DNA from: Aquibacillus koreensis | Lineage (GTDB): Bacteria; Bacillota; Bacilli; Bacillales; Amphibacillaceae | NCBI RefSeq assembly: GCF_025154055.1 | Contig: NZ_JAOALK010000055.1 | Coordinates: forward strand, 62,001-126,000 | Reading direction: 5' to 3' | Length of the DNA: 64,000 bases | In this document: piece by piece, positions 26,173 to 35,800 of the stretch | How the letters are laid out: each line of letters opens with the position of its first letter | How positions within the stretch are numbered: the first letter of the stretch is position 1 | Notes under the pieces: model-generated | What the model saw: only the letters and a program-made list of their open reading frames with translations | Database searches by the model: none | Told to the model about the DNA's origin: nothing | Program-made: the position numbers and the translations under genes

Positions 26173-26272
26173 AAATTATGAAATATAACAATAAATTGAT
26201 TTCAAAAATATATTGTAATGCACAAGGAAATTGTATATTATGAACTATATAAGTTTAAATATTTCATAATTT
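26173..26272. promoter_or_regulatory. Divergent promoter region with paired operator-like repeats
   Basis: AAATTATGAAATAT (26173-26186) recurs in perfect inverse at 26259-26272, one copy near each divergent gene. Between them lies a good SigA promoter for the exporter: TTGTAA (26213-26218), a 17-bp spacer and TATTAT (26236-26241). The right copy is placed just downstream of the predicted transcription start, as an operator would be. Confidence 0.7.
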
Positions 26273-26302
26273 ATAGTTTTTCCTACTAAGAGGAGGATGA
26301 AC

Positions 26303-27214
26303 ATGTCGATTCTAAAAACGACGAATTTAACGAAGAAGTTTGGTAAGTTTACCGCATTAGATGGAGTGAACCTAGAGTTAAACAAAGGCGAAGTTTTAGG
26401 ATTTATTGGACCAAATGGTGCAGGTAAATCAACAACGATTCGTGTGCTTTTAGGTATTTTGAAAGCAACAGAAGGAGAAGTATCAATTTTTGATAAAGAT
26501 GCATGGAGTGATGCAGTGGAGATTCACAAGCGTATTGCCTATGTTCCTGGGGATGTCAATCTTTGGCCGAACCTAACTGGTGGAGAGGTGATAGACTTAT
26601 TCGCAAAACTACGTGGATCATCCAATACAAAAAAACGTGATGAGCTCATTGAAAAATTTGATTTAGACCCGACTAAGAAATGTCGTACGTATTCAAAAGG
26701 AAACAGGCAAAAGATAGCATTAATTGCTGCATTTTCATCAGATGCAGATTTGTATATTTTAGACGAACCAACATCAGGGCTTGACCCTTTAATGGAAAAT
26801 GTCTTTCAGGAATGTGTGAGGGATGTAAAAAGCGAAGGAAAGAGTGTGCTTCTCTCTAGTCATATTTTATCGGAAGTGGAAAAGCTATGTGACCGCGTCA
26901 GTATTATCCGACAAGGTGAAATTATCGAGTCAGGCTCGTTAAATGAATTAAGACATTTAACTAGAACACAAATGTTGGTAGAAACAAGAGAACCACTTGG
27001 ACAACTAGGTAACTTAAAAGGAATTTATGCTATTCAAAAGAAAGGTCAAAGTACTTCGTTTCAAATTGATTCGAATGAAATTGACAATGTCATTAAATAT
27101 CTTAGTCAGTTTGGGATTGTGAAGCTGGAAAGCGCACCACCAACGTTAGAAGAGTTATTTATGCGTCATTACGAAGGTACAGAAGACCGTGTGGGAGCAG
27201 GAGGGACGGACTAA
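26303..27214 (+). CDS. ABC exporter ATP-binding subunit
   Basis: ATPase of a drug- or antibiotic-type ABC-2 exporter, 303 residues. Walker A GPNGAGKST (about residues 36-44), Walker B LYILDEPTSGLDP and the switch His in LLSSHILSEVE are intact. The signature loop is YSKGNRQK rather than LSGGQ, common in this subfamily. The C-terminal about 90 residues form an extra domain. ATG 26303 follows AGGAGG by 6 bases; ATG 26297 directly abuts it. The stop overlaps the permease start (TAATG), so both subunits are coupled. Divergent tetR suggests inducible expression. Confidence 0.92.
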   Translation: MSILKTTNLTKKFGKFTALDGVNLELNKGEVLGFIGPNGAGKSTTIRVLLGILKATEGEVSIFDKDAWSDAVEIHKRIAYVPGDVNLWPNLTGGEVIDLFAKLRGSSNTKKRDELIEKFDLDPTKKCRTYSKGNRQKIALIAAFSSDADLYILDEPTSGLDPLMENVFQECVRDVKSEGKSVLLSSHILSEVEKLCDRVSIIRQGEIIESGSLNELRHLTRTQMLVETREPLGQLGNLKGIYAIQKKGQSTSFQIDSNEIDNVIKYLSQFGIVKLESAPPTLEELFMRHYEGTEDRVGAGGTD

Positions 27215-28812
27215 TGGCTAGTCAATCTTTTGCTAAAACAGGACTCCTGTCGCGATTAATTCTAAGACAGGATCGGATCCGAATCCCACTATGGTTAATT
27301 GGCTTAAGCTTCTTTACCTTGATTATTCCAATTGCGTTTATTGATCTTTACGGTACAGAAGAGCAACGTGCAGGCATCATCGAAACGATGCAAAATCCTG
27401 CGATGACGGCAATGGTTGGTCCAGCAGATTTTGCTAATTATACGTTAGGTGTCATGACTGCACATAATATGATTTTAATGACGGCAGCGGTTGTAGGATT
27501 AATGAGTATTTTATTGGTGAGTCGTCATACGCGAGGTGAAGAAGAGGACGGACGAATTGAAATGGTTCGATCGCTTCCTGCAGGTAGGCTATCTAATTTA
27601 AATGCAACATTACTCATTGTTGCGTTAACAAATATTTTGTTGGCACTGATCGTTGGTTTTGGCTTATATCTGTTAGACATCGAGAGTCTCGACCTGGAAG
27701 GCTCGCTCTTATATGGTGCGGTTTTAGGGGGAACGGGATTAGTGTTTGTTGGTGTGACTGCACTGATGGCCCAACTCTCCGAAAGTGCACGGGGTACTAC
27801 GGGTTTATCAATTGCAATTTTACTCCTAGCTTATCTATTACGTGCCATAACAGATGTAAGCAATGAGAAGCTATCTTGGTTGTCACCTTTAGGCTGGGTG
27901 ACGAAGGCAGAAGTGTATGCATCGAATAATTGGTGGCCGGTAGTATTCATGGTTGTTTTTTCTATTATTCTATTATTCTTCGCTTACTATCTTAATGCTA
28001 TCCGTGACTTGGGTGCTGGGTTTATTCCATCAAAGCCTGGAAAAAGACACGCGTCTCGTTTCTTACAAAGTCCAGCAGGTTTGGCCTTACGATTGCAACG
28101 AACTGGTACGATTTCATGGGCTATTGGTATGCTATTATTAGGAAGCTCTTATGGTTCTGTACTGGGAGATTTAGAATCATTTTTTGCTGGTAACGAGTTA
28201 ATTGAACAAATGTTAATGCAACAAGAAGGCTTAACGATTGTCGAGCAATTTTTGCCACAGTTAATGATCGTTGTTGCATTGCTCGCAACGATTCCGCCAA
28301 TCATGGCAATAAATAAATTATATGGGGAAGAGAAAAAAGGACGGATCGATCATCTATTAGGAAGAACTGTTTCCCGAACACGATTAATCCTTAGTTATGT
28401 GATTATTGCGGTTGTAAACGGATTTGTCATGCTGTCTCTAGCTACCTTTTCCCTATGGGCTTCGGGCACTGCAGTCGTAGAAGGTGGACTATCTTTTGGA
28501 AAAATTTATGGTGGAGCACTTGCTTACTACCCGGCAATGGTTGTTATGATAGGTATTTCGGCGTTGTTGATTGGTTTTATACCTAAGCTAACAAGCTTGG
28601 TCTGGTTATATGTGTTTTATTCCTTTATCGTGCTCTATTTGGGTGGATTATTTCAATTCTCGGATTGGGTTGGTCAAATCTCGCCATTCGGTTTTGTACC
28701 GAGATACCCTGTGGAGGAAATAGATTTTCTTTCTATGCTCGTATTGAGTGTGATCGCGCTTGGGTTAATTGCAGCGGGTGTGATTGGGTATAACAGAAGA
28801 GATATCGAATAA
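27214..28812 (+). CDS. ABC-2-type exporter permease
   Basis: Membrane subunit of 532 residues with about twelve hydrophobic helices in two similar halves. Each half begins with a cytoplasmic segment containing a GR.E/GRID motif: EEEDGRIEMVRSLPAGR near residue 108 and GEEKKGRIDHLLGRTVSR near 372. The duplicated layout and length match the group described as putative exporters of polyketide antibiotics. It pairs with the ATPase encoded immediately upstream. The substrate is unknown; resistance to an antibiotic or biocide is a reasonable guess from the TetR-ABC arrangement. A terminator follows. Confidence 0.88.
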   Translation: MASQSFAKTGLLSRLILRQDRIRIPLWLIGLSFFTLIIPIAFIDLYGTEEQRAGIIETMQNPAMTAMVGPADFANYTLGVMTAHNMILMTAAVVGLMSILLVSRHTRGEEEDGRIEMVRSLPAGRLSNLNATLLIVALTNILLALIVGFGLYLLDIESLDLEGSLLYGAVLGGTGLVFVGVTALMAQLSESARGTTGLSIAILLLAYLLRAITDVSNEKLSWLSPLGWVTKAEVYASNNWWPVVFMVVFSIILLFFAYYLNAIRDLGAGFIPSKPGKRHASRFLQSPAGLALRLQRTGTISWAIGMLLLGSSYGSVLGDLESFFAGNELIEQMLMQQEGLTIVEQFLPQLMIVVALLATIPPIMAINKLYGEEKKGRIDHLLGRTVSRTRLILSYVIIAVVNGFVMLSLATFSLWASGTAVVEGGLSFGKIYGGALAYYPAMVVMIGISALLIGFIPKLTSLVWLYVFYSFIVLYLGGLFQFSDWVGQISPFGFVPRYPVEEIDFLSMLVLSVIALGLIAAGVIGYNRRDIE

Positions 28813-28819
28813 TAGGAGG

Positions 28820-28850
28820 GCCTCTGGTTGTTGTGAACCAGGGGCTTTTA
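28820..28850 (+). terminator. Terminator of the ABC exporter operon
   Basis: GCCTCTGGTT (28820-28829) pairs with AACCAGGGGC (28836-28845), including a G-U pair, followed by TTTTA. Confidence 0.85.
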
Positions 28851-28869
28851 GTGTGGATCTGGTGAGTTA

Positions 28870-28980
28870 CTGAATTATTTTGGAAGTTACTGAATTATTG
28901 CTAAAAGTCACTGAATTACTGAGAAAGTTAATGAATTATTGCTAAAAGTTACTGATTTACTGCTACAAGTCACTGAATAA
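28870..28980. repeat. 20-21-bp phased repeat array, copy 3
   Basis: CTGAAT or a close variant recurs at 28870, 28890, 28911, 28931, 28952 and 28973, steps of 20 or 21 bases. Units read AGTTACTGAATTATTGCTAAA with small changes. It belongs to the same family as the arrays at 16780 and 17757 but is more homogeneous. The rest of the 28813-29140 gap contains a TATAAT near 29099, a probable -10 for yfkAB. Confidence 0.85.
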
Positions 28981-29140
28981 ATCAGGTGGATGCGCAAATA
29001 TCCCCTTTTTTCATTAAAAACTAATCATAAACCGTATATGATTTTATCATAGAGAACCTTTGCAGCATCACGTGGTTTTTTTGTGGGGAAAATGGTAGTA
29101 TAATAGATTAATGCACAGTTGGAAAGGACGTTTTAAATAG

Positions 29141-30265
29141 ATGCGTACGAAACAAAAACAACCTGAAATAAACCCGTCTTTTGATCCGTGGGAAGCGTAT
29201 ATGGATGTAGAAGAACATGGGGAAATGACGTTAACAAATATCGAATTTACAACTACAACACTATGTAACATGCGTTGTGCACATTGTGCTGTCGGTTATA
29301 CATTACAAGACCAAGACCCGGATGCATTACCAATCGAGTTGCTGCTTAAACGATTAGATGAGATTCCTCATCTGCGGACGTTAAGTATTACGGGTGGCGA
29401 ACCGATGATGTCGAAAAAGTCGGTTAGGAATTATGTTGTCCCGTTGCTTTCCTATGCGCACGAGCGTGGTGTCCGGACGCAAATTAATTCCAATTTAACA
29501 TTGCCATATAATCGTTATGAAGAGATTATTCCATACTTAGATGTACTACATATTTCGCATAACTGGGGAACGGTGGAGGAGTTTGTGGAAACGGGGTTCG
29601 CGCGGATGGAGCGCAAGCCTACGGAACAAAATAGAGCGATGTTTTTTGATCGCATGGTAGAAAATGCACAACGATTATCTAAGGCTGGGGTGATGGTCTC
29701 TGCAGAAACGATGTTAAACAGACGCACGTTCCCTTACCTTGAAAAAATTCATGACCATGTGCTAGAAATGGGGTGTGCACGGCATGAAATTCATCCGATG
29801 TATCCAGTTGATTTTGCTAGTAATTTAGAAACGCTTAGCTTGGAAGAAATGGCGCAATCGATTCATAGGTTGCTAGATCATCGTGATCCGAATTTCTGGA
29901 TGTTATTTGGCACACTTCCAATCTATCCATGTAATACTTCATCTGAAGATTTAAATTTATTACAACGTTTATATAAAGAAAAAAATGTAACTGTCCGTAA
30001 TGATCCTGACGGGCGTTCTCGTCTGAATGTGAATATATTTACTGGAGAAGTGATTGTTACTGATTTTGGTGATGAACCATCGTTAGGCAACATTCAGCAT
30101 ACTCCTTTACCAGAAGCGTACGACCGTTGGATGAACACAAAAACAGCGCAAAGCTTAAATTGCCACTGTCCGGCTGTAAAGTGCCTTGGTCCAAATGTAC
30201 TGGTGAAAAATACGTATTATGATGATGTGGATTTTCAAAAAAGACAAGCGAATATAAGTTTATAG
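29141..30265 (+). CDS. yfkAB: Radical SAM protein YfkAB
   Basis: 374-residue radical S-adenosylmethionine protein. The cluster-binding CxxxCxxC motif is CNMRCAHC (about residues 44-51), followed by the SAM-binding SITGGEPMM. The C-terminal part has additional Cys residues (LNCHCPAVKCLGP) that could bind an auxiliary cluster or zinc. Overall it matches the B. subtilis YfkA/YfkB group, described as radical SAM/CxCxxxxC-motif proteins with unknown reaction. No precursor peptide or obvious substrate gene is adjacent, so a RiPP-type role is not supported here. It appears to be transcribed alone. Confidence 0.85.
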   Translation: MRTKQKQPEINPSFDPWEAYMDVEEHGEMTLTNIEFTTTTLCNMRCAHCAVGYTLQDQDPDALPIELLLKRLDEIPHLRTLSITGGEPMMSKKSVRNYVVPLLSYAHERGVRTQINSNLTLPYNRYEEIIPYLDVLHISHNWGTVEEFVETGFARMERKPTEQNRAMFFDRMVENAQRLSKAGVMVSAETMLNRRTFPYLEKIHDHVLEMGCARHEIHPMYPVDFASNLETLSLEEMAQSIHRLLDHRDPNFWMLFGTLPIYPCNTSSEDLNLLQRLYKEKNVTVRNDPDGRSRLNVNIFTGEVIVTDFGDEPSLGNIQHTPLPEAYDRWMNTKTAQSLNCHCPAVKCLGPNVLVKNTYYDDVDFQKRQANISL

Positions 30266-30270
30266 TTGTG

Positions 30271-30310
30271 GAAAAAGGCATGAATCTGATAAAGGGTTAT
30301 GTCTTTTTTA
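30271..30310 (+). terminator. Weak terminator after yfkAB
   Basis: AAAAGGCATGAA pairs imperfectly with TTATGTCTTTTTT. The stem is interrupted, but the T-run is good. Confidence 0.5.
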
Positions 30311-30435
30311 TTGTGGCTTTTAATATGATGATGTAATAAACATAATTTGCGACAAGAAACTTTGTCGTAGCATAAAAAAACACGTCGCTTAGCAAACAAA
30401 GTGCAATTACTAAAAACGGATTCTTCTTAATTTGT

Positions 30436-30462
30436 TGAAACCCATAGTAATGCTTGTCCGTA
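30436..30462 (+). promoter_or_regulatory. ECF sigma (SigW/SigM-type) promoter for relP
   Basis: TGAAAC (30436-30441), a 17-bp spacer and CGTA (30459-30462) match the extracytoplasmic-function sigma consensus TGAAAC-N16/17-CGTA/CGTC. The alarmone synthetase start lies 135 bases downstream. The B. subtilis homologue ywaC is induced by cell envelope stress through such sigma factors. Confidence 0.75.
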
Positions 30463-30596
30463 TAGAGGATATAGTAAAGACTAACTTGTTCAAATTCCAA
30501 CAATAATCGTAACAATGACGAAAAAGACAAATATAAGGAATAGCCGGTGATATAATGGAAGAGGTACAAAAGGATCAGACAGAGAGGTTGAGTAGT

Positions 30597-31241
30597 ATGG
30601 ACGTGTTTCAAGATAAGTTTAACCATTGGAAGAATGGGCTACTAATGTACAAATTCGCACTGGATGAAATTAATACAAAGCTAAATATATTGAATGAAGA
30701 ATTTCAGTTCATTCATAACCATAATCCGATTGAACATATTAAATCGCGGATAAAAGATCCATCAAGTATCATGAACAAATTAAACAGAAAAGGACTATCG
30801 GTCACATTGGAAAATGCAAGATCGTATGTCCTGGATATAGCTGGTGTTCGTGTTACTTGTTCCTTTGTTCGTGATATTTATAAAATACATGAAATGATCG
30901 CTTCTCAAGATGATATTAACGTGATTCAGACAAAAGATTATATTAAGAACCCGAAGGAGAACGGCTATCGAAGTTTGCATATGATTCTGGAGGTACCCGT
31001 ATTTTTAGCAAACCGGACAGAGTATGTGCCTGTTGAGATACAAATAAGAACGATAGCCATGGATACATGGGCGAGTCTGGAACACAAGATCTTTTATAAG
31101 TTTGATCAAGATATTCCAGAAAAGTTGAAAAAAGAACTAAAGCTGGCTGCCGATACAGTAACGGCACTTGATGATAAGATGGAATACATTAACACAGAAG
31201 TGGACAAAATTAAATATACCTCTAAGGTTTCTAACGTATAA
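30597..31241 (+). CDS. relP: Small alarmone synthetase RelP (YwaC/SasA type)
   Basis: 214-residue single-domain (p)ppGpp synthetase that transfers pyrophosphate from ATP to GDP or GTP. Synthetase motifs are clear: SRIKDPSSIMNKL near residue 54, DIAGVRVTCSFVRDIY near 80, NPKENGYRSLHMIL near 118 and EIQIRTIAMDTWASLEHK near 148. The sequence resembles YwaC/RelP more than YjbM/RelQ. ATG 30597 has GAGAGG 9 bases upstream; the in-frame ATG at 30555 lacks a convincing site. There is no hydrolase domain, so output depends on transcription, and the ECF-type promoter upstream would couple synthesis to envelope stress. Confidence 0.92.
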   Translation: MDVFQDKFNHWKNGLLMYKFALDEINTKLNILNEEFQFIHNHNPIEHIKSRIKDPSSIMNKLNRKGLSVTLENARSYVLDIAGVRVTCSFVRDIYKIHEMIASQDDINVIQTKDYIKNPKENGYRSLHMILEVPVFLANRTEYVPVEIQIRTIAMDTWASLEHKIFYKFDQDIPEKLKKELKLAADTVTALDDKMEYINTEVDKIKYTSKVSNV

Positions 31242-31265
31242 CCCAAGCATATGCTTGGGTTTTTG
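31241..31265 (+). terminator. Terminator of relP
   Basis: The perfect palindrome ACCCAAGCATATGCTTGGGT (31241-31260) overlaps the stop codon and is followed by TTTTG. Confidence 0.9.
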
Positions 31266-31420
31266 TTTAGGCTCTTTTTAGAAGATTGTTATTGTATGAT
31301 TGTGGCAGATATTATATAGACTGTATAGTAATTTAATTTTTGAATTCATCGTTAATTCGCAAGAGAAGACGTGCAGTAGCCGATCAAAATCAGACTTCGA
31401 TTTGGAAGTTACGAACGAGT

Positions 31421-31713
31421 GAAAGTCATTCAGAGTCAGAAACAGGCTTGTATTCGGACAACAAGTGCGAACGAAAGTCATTCATAGTCAGAAACAGGCA
31501 TGGATTCGGACAACAAGTGCGAGCGAAAGTCATTCAGAGTCAGAAACAGGCTTGGATTCGGACAACAAGTGCGAACGAAAGTCATTCAGAGTCAGAAAAA
31601 GGCGTGAATTCGGACAACAAGTGCGAGCGAAAGTCATTCATAGTCAGAAACAGGCTTGTATTCGGACAACAAGTGCGAGCGAAAGTCATTCAGAGTCAGA
31701 AAAAGGCTTGGCC
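31421..31713. repeat. 52-bp tandem repeat (minisatellite), 5.6 copies
   Basis: Five full 52-base units start at 31421, 31473, 31525, 31577 and 31629, with a 33-base partial unit at 31681. Each begins GAAAGTCATTCAGAGTCAG and contains ATTCGGACAACAAGTGCGA. Units differ at only a few positions (G/T at the twelfth base, GAAC/GAGC ends). As 52 is not a multiple of three, the unit shifts frame each time, and the two long open frames here are by-products. The rest of the 31242-31884 gap shows no gene. Confidence 0.95.
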
Positions 31714-31884
31714 ACATTAAGATGTGCCATCTGAAATTGAGTATTTCAGCGTTAATACGGATTTTCTATCATGTCTGAACCTCCAGAAGAGATTACCCTT
31801 TTCAAAAAATACCGTTTACAAAACCATTGTATGGGGAACTTAATTCATAAAAGAATATTTCTGATACAGGAAAGGATGCGGGAC

Positions 31885-32772
31885 ATGGAACGTGTAGCAG
31901 TCATCTTTAATCCAACAGCAGGAAGAGGAAAACTACAGAAGCAAAAGGTGAAGATTGAAGAAATTTTACATAATCAATTCGAACAGGTAGATTTTTACGA
32001 AACGCAGAAATACGGTGATAGTGGTGATTTGGTTAGAAAGGTTGCTAGTGAAGTGGATATAATCATCGCTGCTGGTGGTGATGGAACAGTCAATGAAGTT
32101 GTGAATGCACTATGCCGATTAGACAGGCGCCCGGTCTTAGGCATTATTCCGGGTGGAACGAGTAATGATTTTTCGAGAGCAATCGGGATGTACCAGAATC
32201 CAGTCAAGGCTACATATCAGATCGTGGACAAGCATCAGCAGCCTGTGGATGTTGGTAAAACCGATAAAAATTATTTTCTTAACTTCTGGGGGATTGGACT
32301 GATCACCCAGGTAGCTAGTAATGTTGATTCCGAAGTCAAAGACAGGTATGGTCGATTTGGCTATTACTTACGAACGGCACAAACAATGGGGAAAACAGAA
32401 CCGTTTCACCTGCAATTAGAAGCAGATGATTTCAACTTTGATGATGAAGCGGTCATGCTTGTAGTTGGGAATGGAACGTTTACTGCCGGAGTCGAAGCAT
32501 TTTTTCCGAAAGGCGATGTCCAAGATGGGTTGCTCGATGTACTTTTAATAAAAGAAACTTCTGTGCAAGTGTTTTGGTCGATGTTGCAAACAAAAATGTC
32601 TAACCAACCAACGAAAGAAGAAGGGTATATCTATTTCCAAACGAAAAAATTGAAAGTAACGGCGACACCAGAACAGACCGTTGATTGTGACGGGGAACGT
32701 CGTTGTTCGACACCGTCAGAAATAGAAGTTTTGCCGGATTATTTAACGATGCTTGTAGGCGAAATGAAATAA
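31885..32772 (+). CDS. Diacylglycerol/lipid kinase, YegS/BmrU family
   Basis: 295-residue lipid kinase of the DagK-like family. The N-terminal nucleotide-binding fold shows FNPTAGRGK (residues 8-16), the family GGDGT motif in AAGGDGTVNEVVNAL (about 60-74) and GIIPGGTSNDFSRAIG. The C-terminal beta domain ends in DCDGERRCSTPSEIEVLPDYLTML. Such enzymes phosphorylate diacylglycerol or related lipids at the membrane. The B. subtilis relatives are DgkB, BmrU and YtlR; the neighbours do not favour DgkB. ATG 31885 lies 9 bases after GGAAAGG; the open frame upstream to 31771 has no start signal and runs from the minisatellite flank. Confidence 0.85.
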   Translation: MERVAVIFNPTAGRGKLQKQKVKIEEILHNQFEQVDFYETQKYGDSGDLVRKVASEVDIIIAAGGDGTVNEVVNALCRLDRRPVLGIIPGGTSNDFSRAIGMYQNPVKATYQIVDKHQQPVDVGKTDKNYFLNFWGIGLITQVASNVDSEVKDRYGRFGYYLRTAQTMGKTEPFHLQLEADDFNFDDEAVMLVVGNGTFTAGVEAFFPKGDVQDGLLDVLLIKETSVQVFWSMLQTKMSNQPTKEEGYIYFQTKKLKVTATPEQTVDCDGERRCSTPSEIEVLPDYLTMLVGEMK

Positions 32773-32804
32773 AAATCCCAAGTGGCTTCTGCTGCTTGGG
32801 ATTT
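32773..32804. terminator. Bidirectional terminator between the lipid kinase and SNF2 genes
   Basis: AAATCCCAAG (32773-32782) pairs with CTTGGGATTT (32795-32804). Read leftward it is followed by TTATTTC, serving the SNF2 gene; read rightward it serves the kinase. Confidence 0.85.
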
Positions 32805-32817
32805 AGTACGTATGAAA

Positions 32818-35800
32818 CTATACCTTTATCTCTAACAATTCTCTTAATTCTTTTTCCGATAACTTCGAAAGCATCGTTTCACCAGGTTGGATAATTTGAT
32901 CAACGAGCTCGCGTTTCTTTTGTTGTAATTCATAAATCTTTTCTTCTATCGTTCCTTCTGTAATCATTCGGATTACTTGGACGACGTTTTTCTGACCGAT
33001 ACGGTGAGCTCTACCGGCAGCTTGTTCTTCGACTGCGGGATTCCACCACAGATCGTAAAGGATAACGGTGTCAGCACCAGTTAGATTGAGTCCAGTTCCA
33101 CCAGCTCTTAGCGAGATTAGGAATGCAGATTTTTCCCCTTCATTAAAACGATCGACCATTTCCACTCGGGTTTGTGAGGCAGTAGAACCGTCTAAATAAA
33201 ACGTATCAAAATCTTCCTGCTCCAATCGTTGGTTGATTATTTTTAACATACTGGAGAACTGTGAAAAAATTAATGGGCGCTTGCCATTTTGTTTCAGATC
33301 ATGGATCAACTCGATTAGCTGCTCTAATTTGCCAGATTGACCAGTGTAATTTTCCAAGAATAAGGATGGATGACAACAAATTTGTCGAAGTCGAGTTAGA
33401 CCCGCTAGTATTTCTAGCTTTCCTTTTTCAAACCCTTTTTCCTGGATCGTTTCGGTAATCTGTTCTTGCATCTTTTCCACGTACGCAATATAGACTTGTT
33501 TTTGATTCTTTGTTAGGTCCGAATACTGAACCGTTTCTATTTTATCTGGCAATTCGTCTAAGACATCTTTCTTCAAGCGTCGTAAGATAAATGGTCTTGT
33601 GATTTTGGATATATATGCATGATCTAGTTGAAGGAACTTCTTTTTGTTATCAAAAAGACCAGGTGATATTGTATAAAATAAGGACCATAATTCATCAAGC
33701 GAGTTCTCGATTGGTGTACCACTTAAGGCAAAACGCTGGCTTGCTTGGAGCGCACGAACTGCTTTTGCTGTTTGTGTTAAGTGGTTTTTAATTGCTTGTG
33801 CCTCGTCTAAGATCAATGCATCAAAATGAAACGACTCGTATAAATCAACGTCTACACGGAGCAAGGGATAAGACGTAATATACACGTCAACCTCACCTGT
33901 TTCTTGCATCAGATTGCTACGTTGGGTTTTGTTACCAGCAATTACCTGGATGTTTAGGCTTGGTGCAAATTTTTCAAACTCCTTCTTCCAGTTATATAAC
34001 AAGGAAGCGGGTGCTACCACAAGACTTTTGTAAGGTGTATTCTTGGCCTGCTTTTCTGCAAGTAGATACGTAATTGTCTGTATCGTTTTACCAAGGCCCA
34101 TATCGTCTGCTAAAATGCCACCAAGATGATAGTGCGATAGTGTTCGGAACCATTGATAGCCAACATGCTGGTAATCACGAAGCTCTGCTTCCAAATGATC
34201 TGGTAGGCGGAAGTTCAGTTTGCTCGGTTCCTTTAATTCATCGAGCAACTGCTGAAATGATGCACTAAACTGGGCGGTATCTGCTTTTAATGTATCCTCA
34301 ATTTGAAAGCTACGTGCAGCCGGAATTTGGATGTGTGCCTCATCCACTTGCTTCTTATTTAATTGCAAGCGGTCTGCTAGCTCATAAAAAGAATCGAATG
34401 CTTCTCCTTCAAGTTCAATAAGTGCTCCATTCGGGATACGGAAATACCGCTTTTTTTCAATCATTGCTTGGAGTACTTGTTGCACGTCTCCTTGAGAGAT
34501 CCCCTCCATATCAAAATAGATATCGAGCATCCCGCTATTTTTATTTATATTTACTTTGGAAGTAAGGCTTGGTCTCTCACCAGCAATCATTGTCTTTACG
34601 TTATTGGCTACGTAAACAGTGGCCATCTGTTCAAGATCCACTAACTTCTCATATAAAAACGCATAGATTGCTTCATTTTTAAATAAGTGGTATTGGTCTT
34701 TTAAATAAACAAAACCTGCCTGTTCAATGAATTGCAAAACTTCTAGTTCTTTTGCCATGTTTCGTTTCACGATTTGATCCGTACTTGCCTGTTCTTGTTT
34801 GTACGGGTGAAATACACGGCTACCATAATGAAATTCAGCCTTAGCAATTAACGTACTGTCATGTTCATCGATATATATTTTTGTTAGAAGAGGGGCAGTC
34901 GATATCGTCTGCTTTGTTTTTTCGGATAACTTGACGTTTCCGATCTCTTCTAATTTTGGAACAACAGTAGAAACAAATGTTTCAATCTTATCATTCGATA
35001 TACGGTGTGATTGCTTATTACGATAAGGAAGTAGCGCATATAATTGATCAATAATTTTTTGTTGTTCTTCCTTTATTTGATAAAAAACCCCTTGCTTCAC
35101 GAGATACCTATAACTTTCTAGGTACGTGTGATCGGAAAGCATCGAAACATCAATTGTAAAATGTGTGTCGTCTTGTTGATCCAATTTAAAATCAAGATGT
35201 GCAAGCTCTTGTTGGATCGAAATCGGGAGCAGTTCCCCCGTGTAAGCTTTGTAAAAGCTGTTCTGTTTACTTATCGATTCTAGCAACGAATCAGCAATGC
35301 CAGGTGGTATCACTAAAGTGCGCTTGTCATGCAGCGGGTTGGAAAAAGAATTTTCAAAGAGTGTTTCATTTTCATAAGCTGTAATGAGTGTTTGAATCAG
35401 GTACTGATCTTCCTCACTAAATTGATGGATCCTTGGGTCATAGTTGAATTTTGCTGTTAGTGGATAGACTTTTGCCTTCTTCACATGAATGAGAAACTCT
35501 CGTATATTCTTGACTACATACAATTTACTTGTTCCTATTTTTAATTCCAACTCTAAAAAGGCTTTCGAATTATGTGGATTAATTCTAGAACCAATCGTAT
35601 ATTCTACTTCCAGTTGTTCCGTTTGAAGTGCGTTTGGTTTTGATTGCGTTGAAAAAGCGTCCATAATCCTACTTGTAAATGTATCATTCGGCACATGATC
35701 TATTTCGATCACAGGTGCGGGACTTTCTTGTAGGTCTTTGTTCACGTTCTTCCAAGAGTCTTGACTAATCGCCAATAAAATGGCAGCAATATGCTTACAT

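Noticed and set aside
29141-30265. Radical SAM gene as part of a RiPP biosynthetic cluster
   Set aside because: It matches the YfkAB type. No precursor peptide, leader-binding domain or transporter is encoded next to it; the ABC exporter upstream has its own regulator and terminator.
30297-30626. 109-codon hydrophobic open frame on the minus strand
   Set aside because: It begins inside the relP coding region, has no ribosome binding site, and covers the relP promoter. Hydrophobicity alone, in AT-rich DNA, is weak evidence.
31340-31734. Two overlapping open frames of 126 and 89 codons across the minisatellite
   Set aside because: Both consist almost wholly of the 52-bp repeat read in shifting frames. 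They lack ribosome binding sites and end just beyond the repeat.
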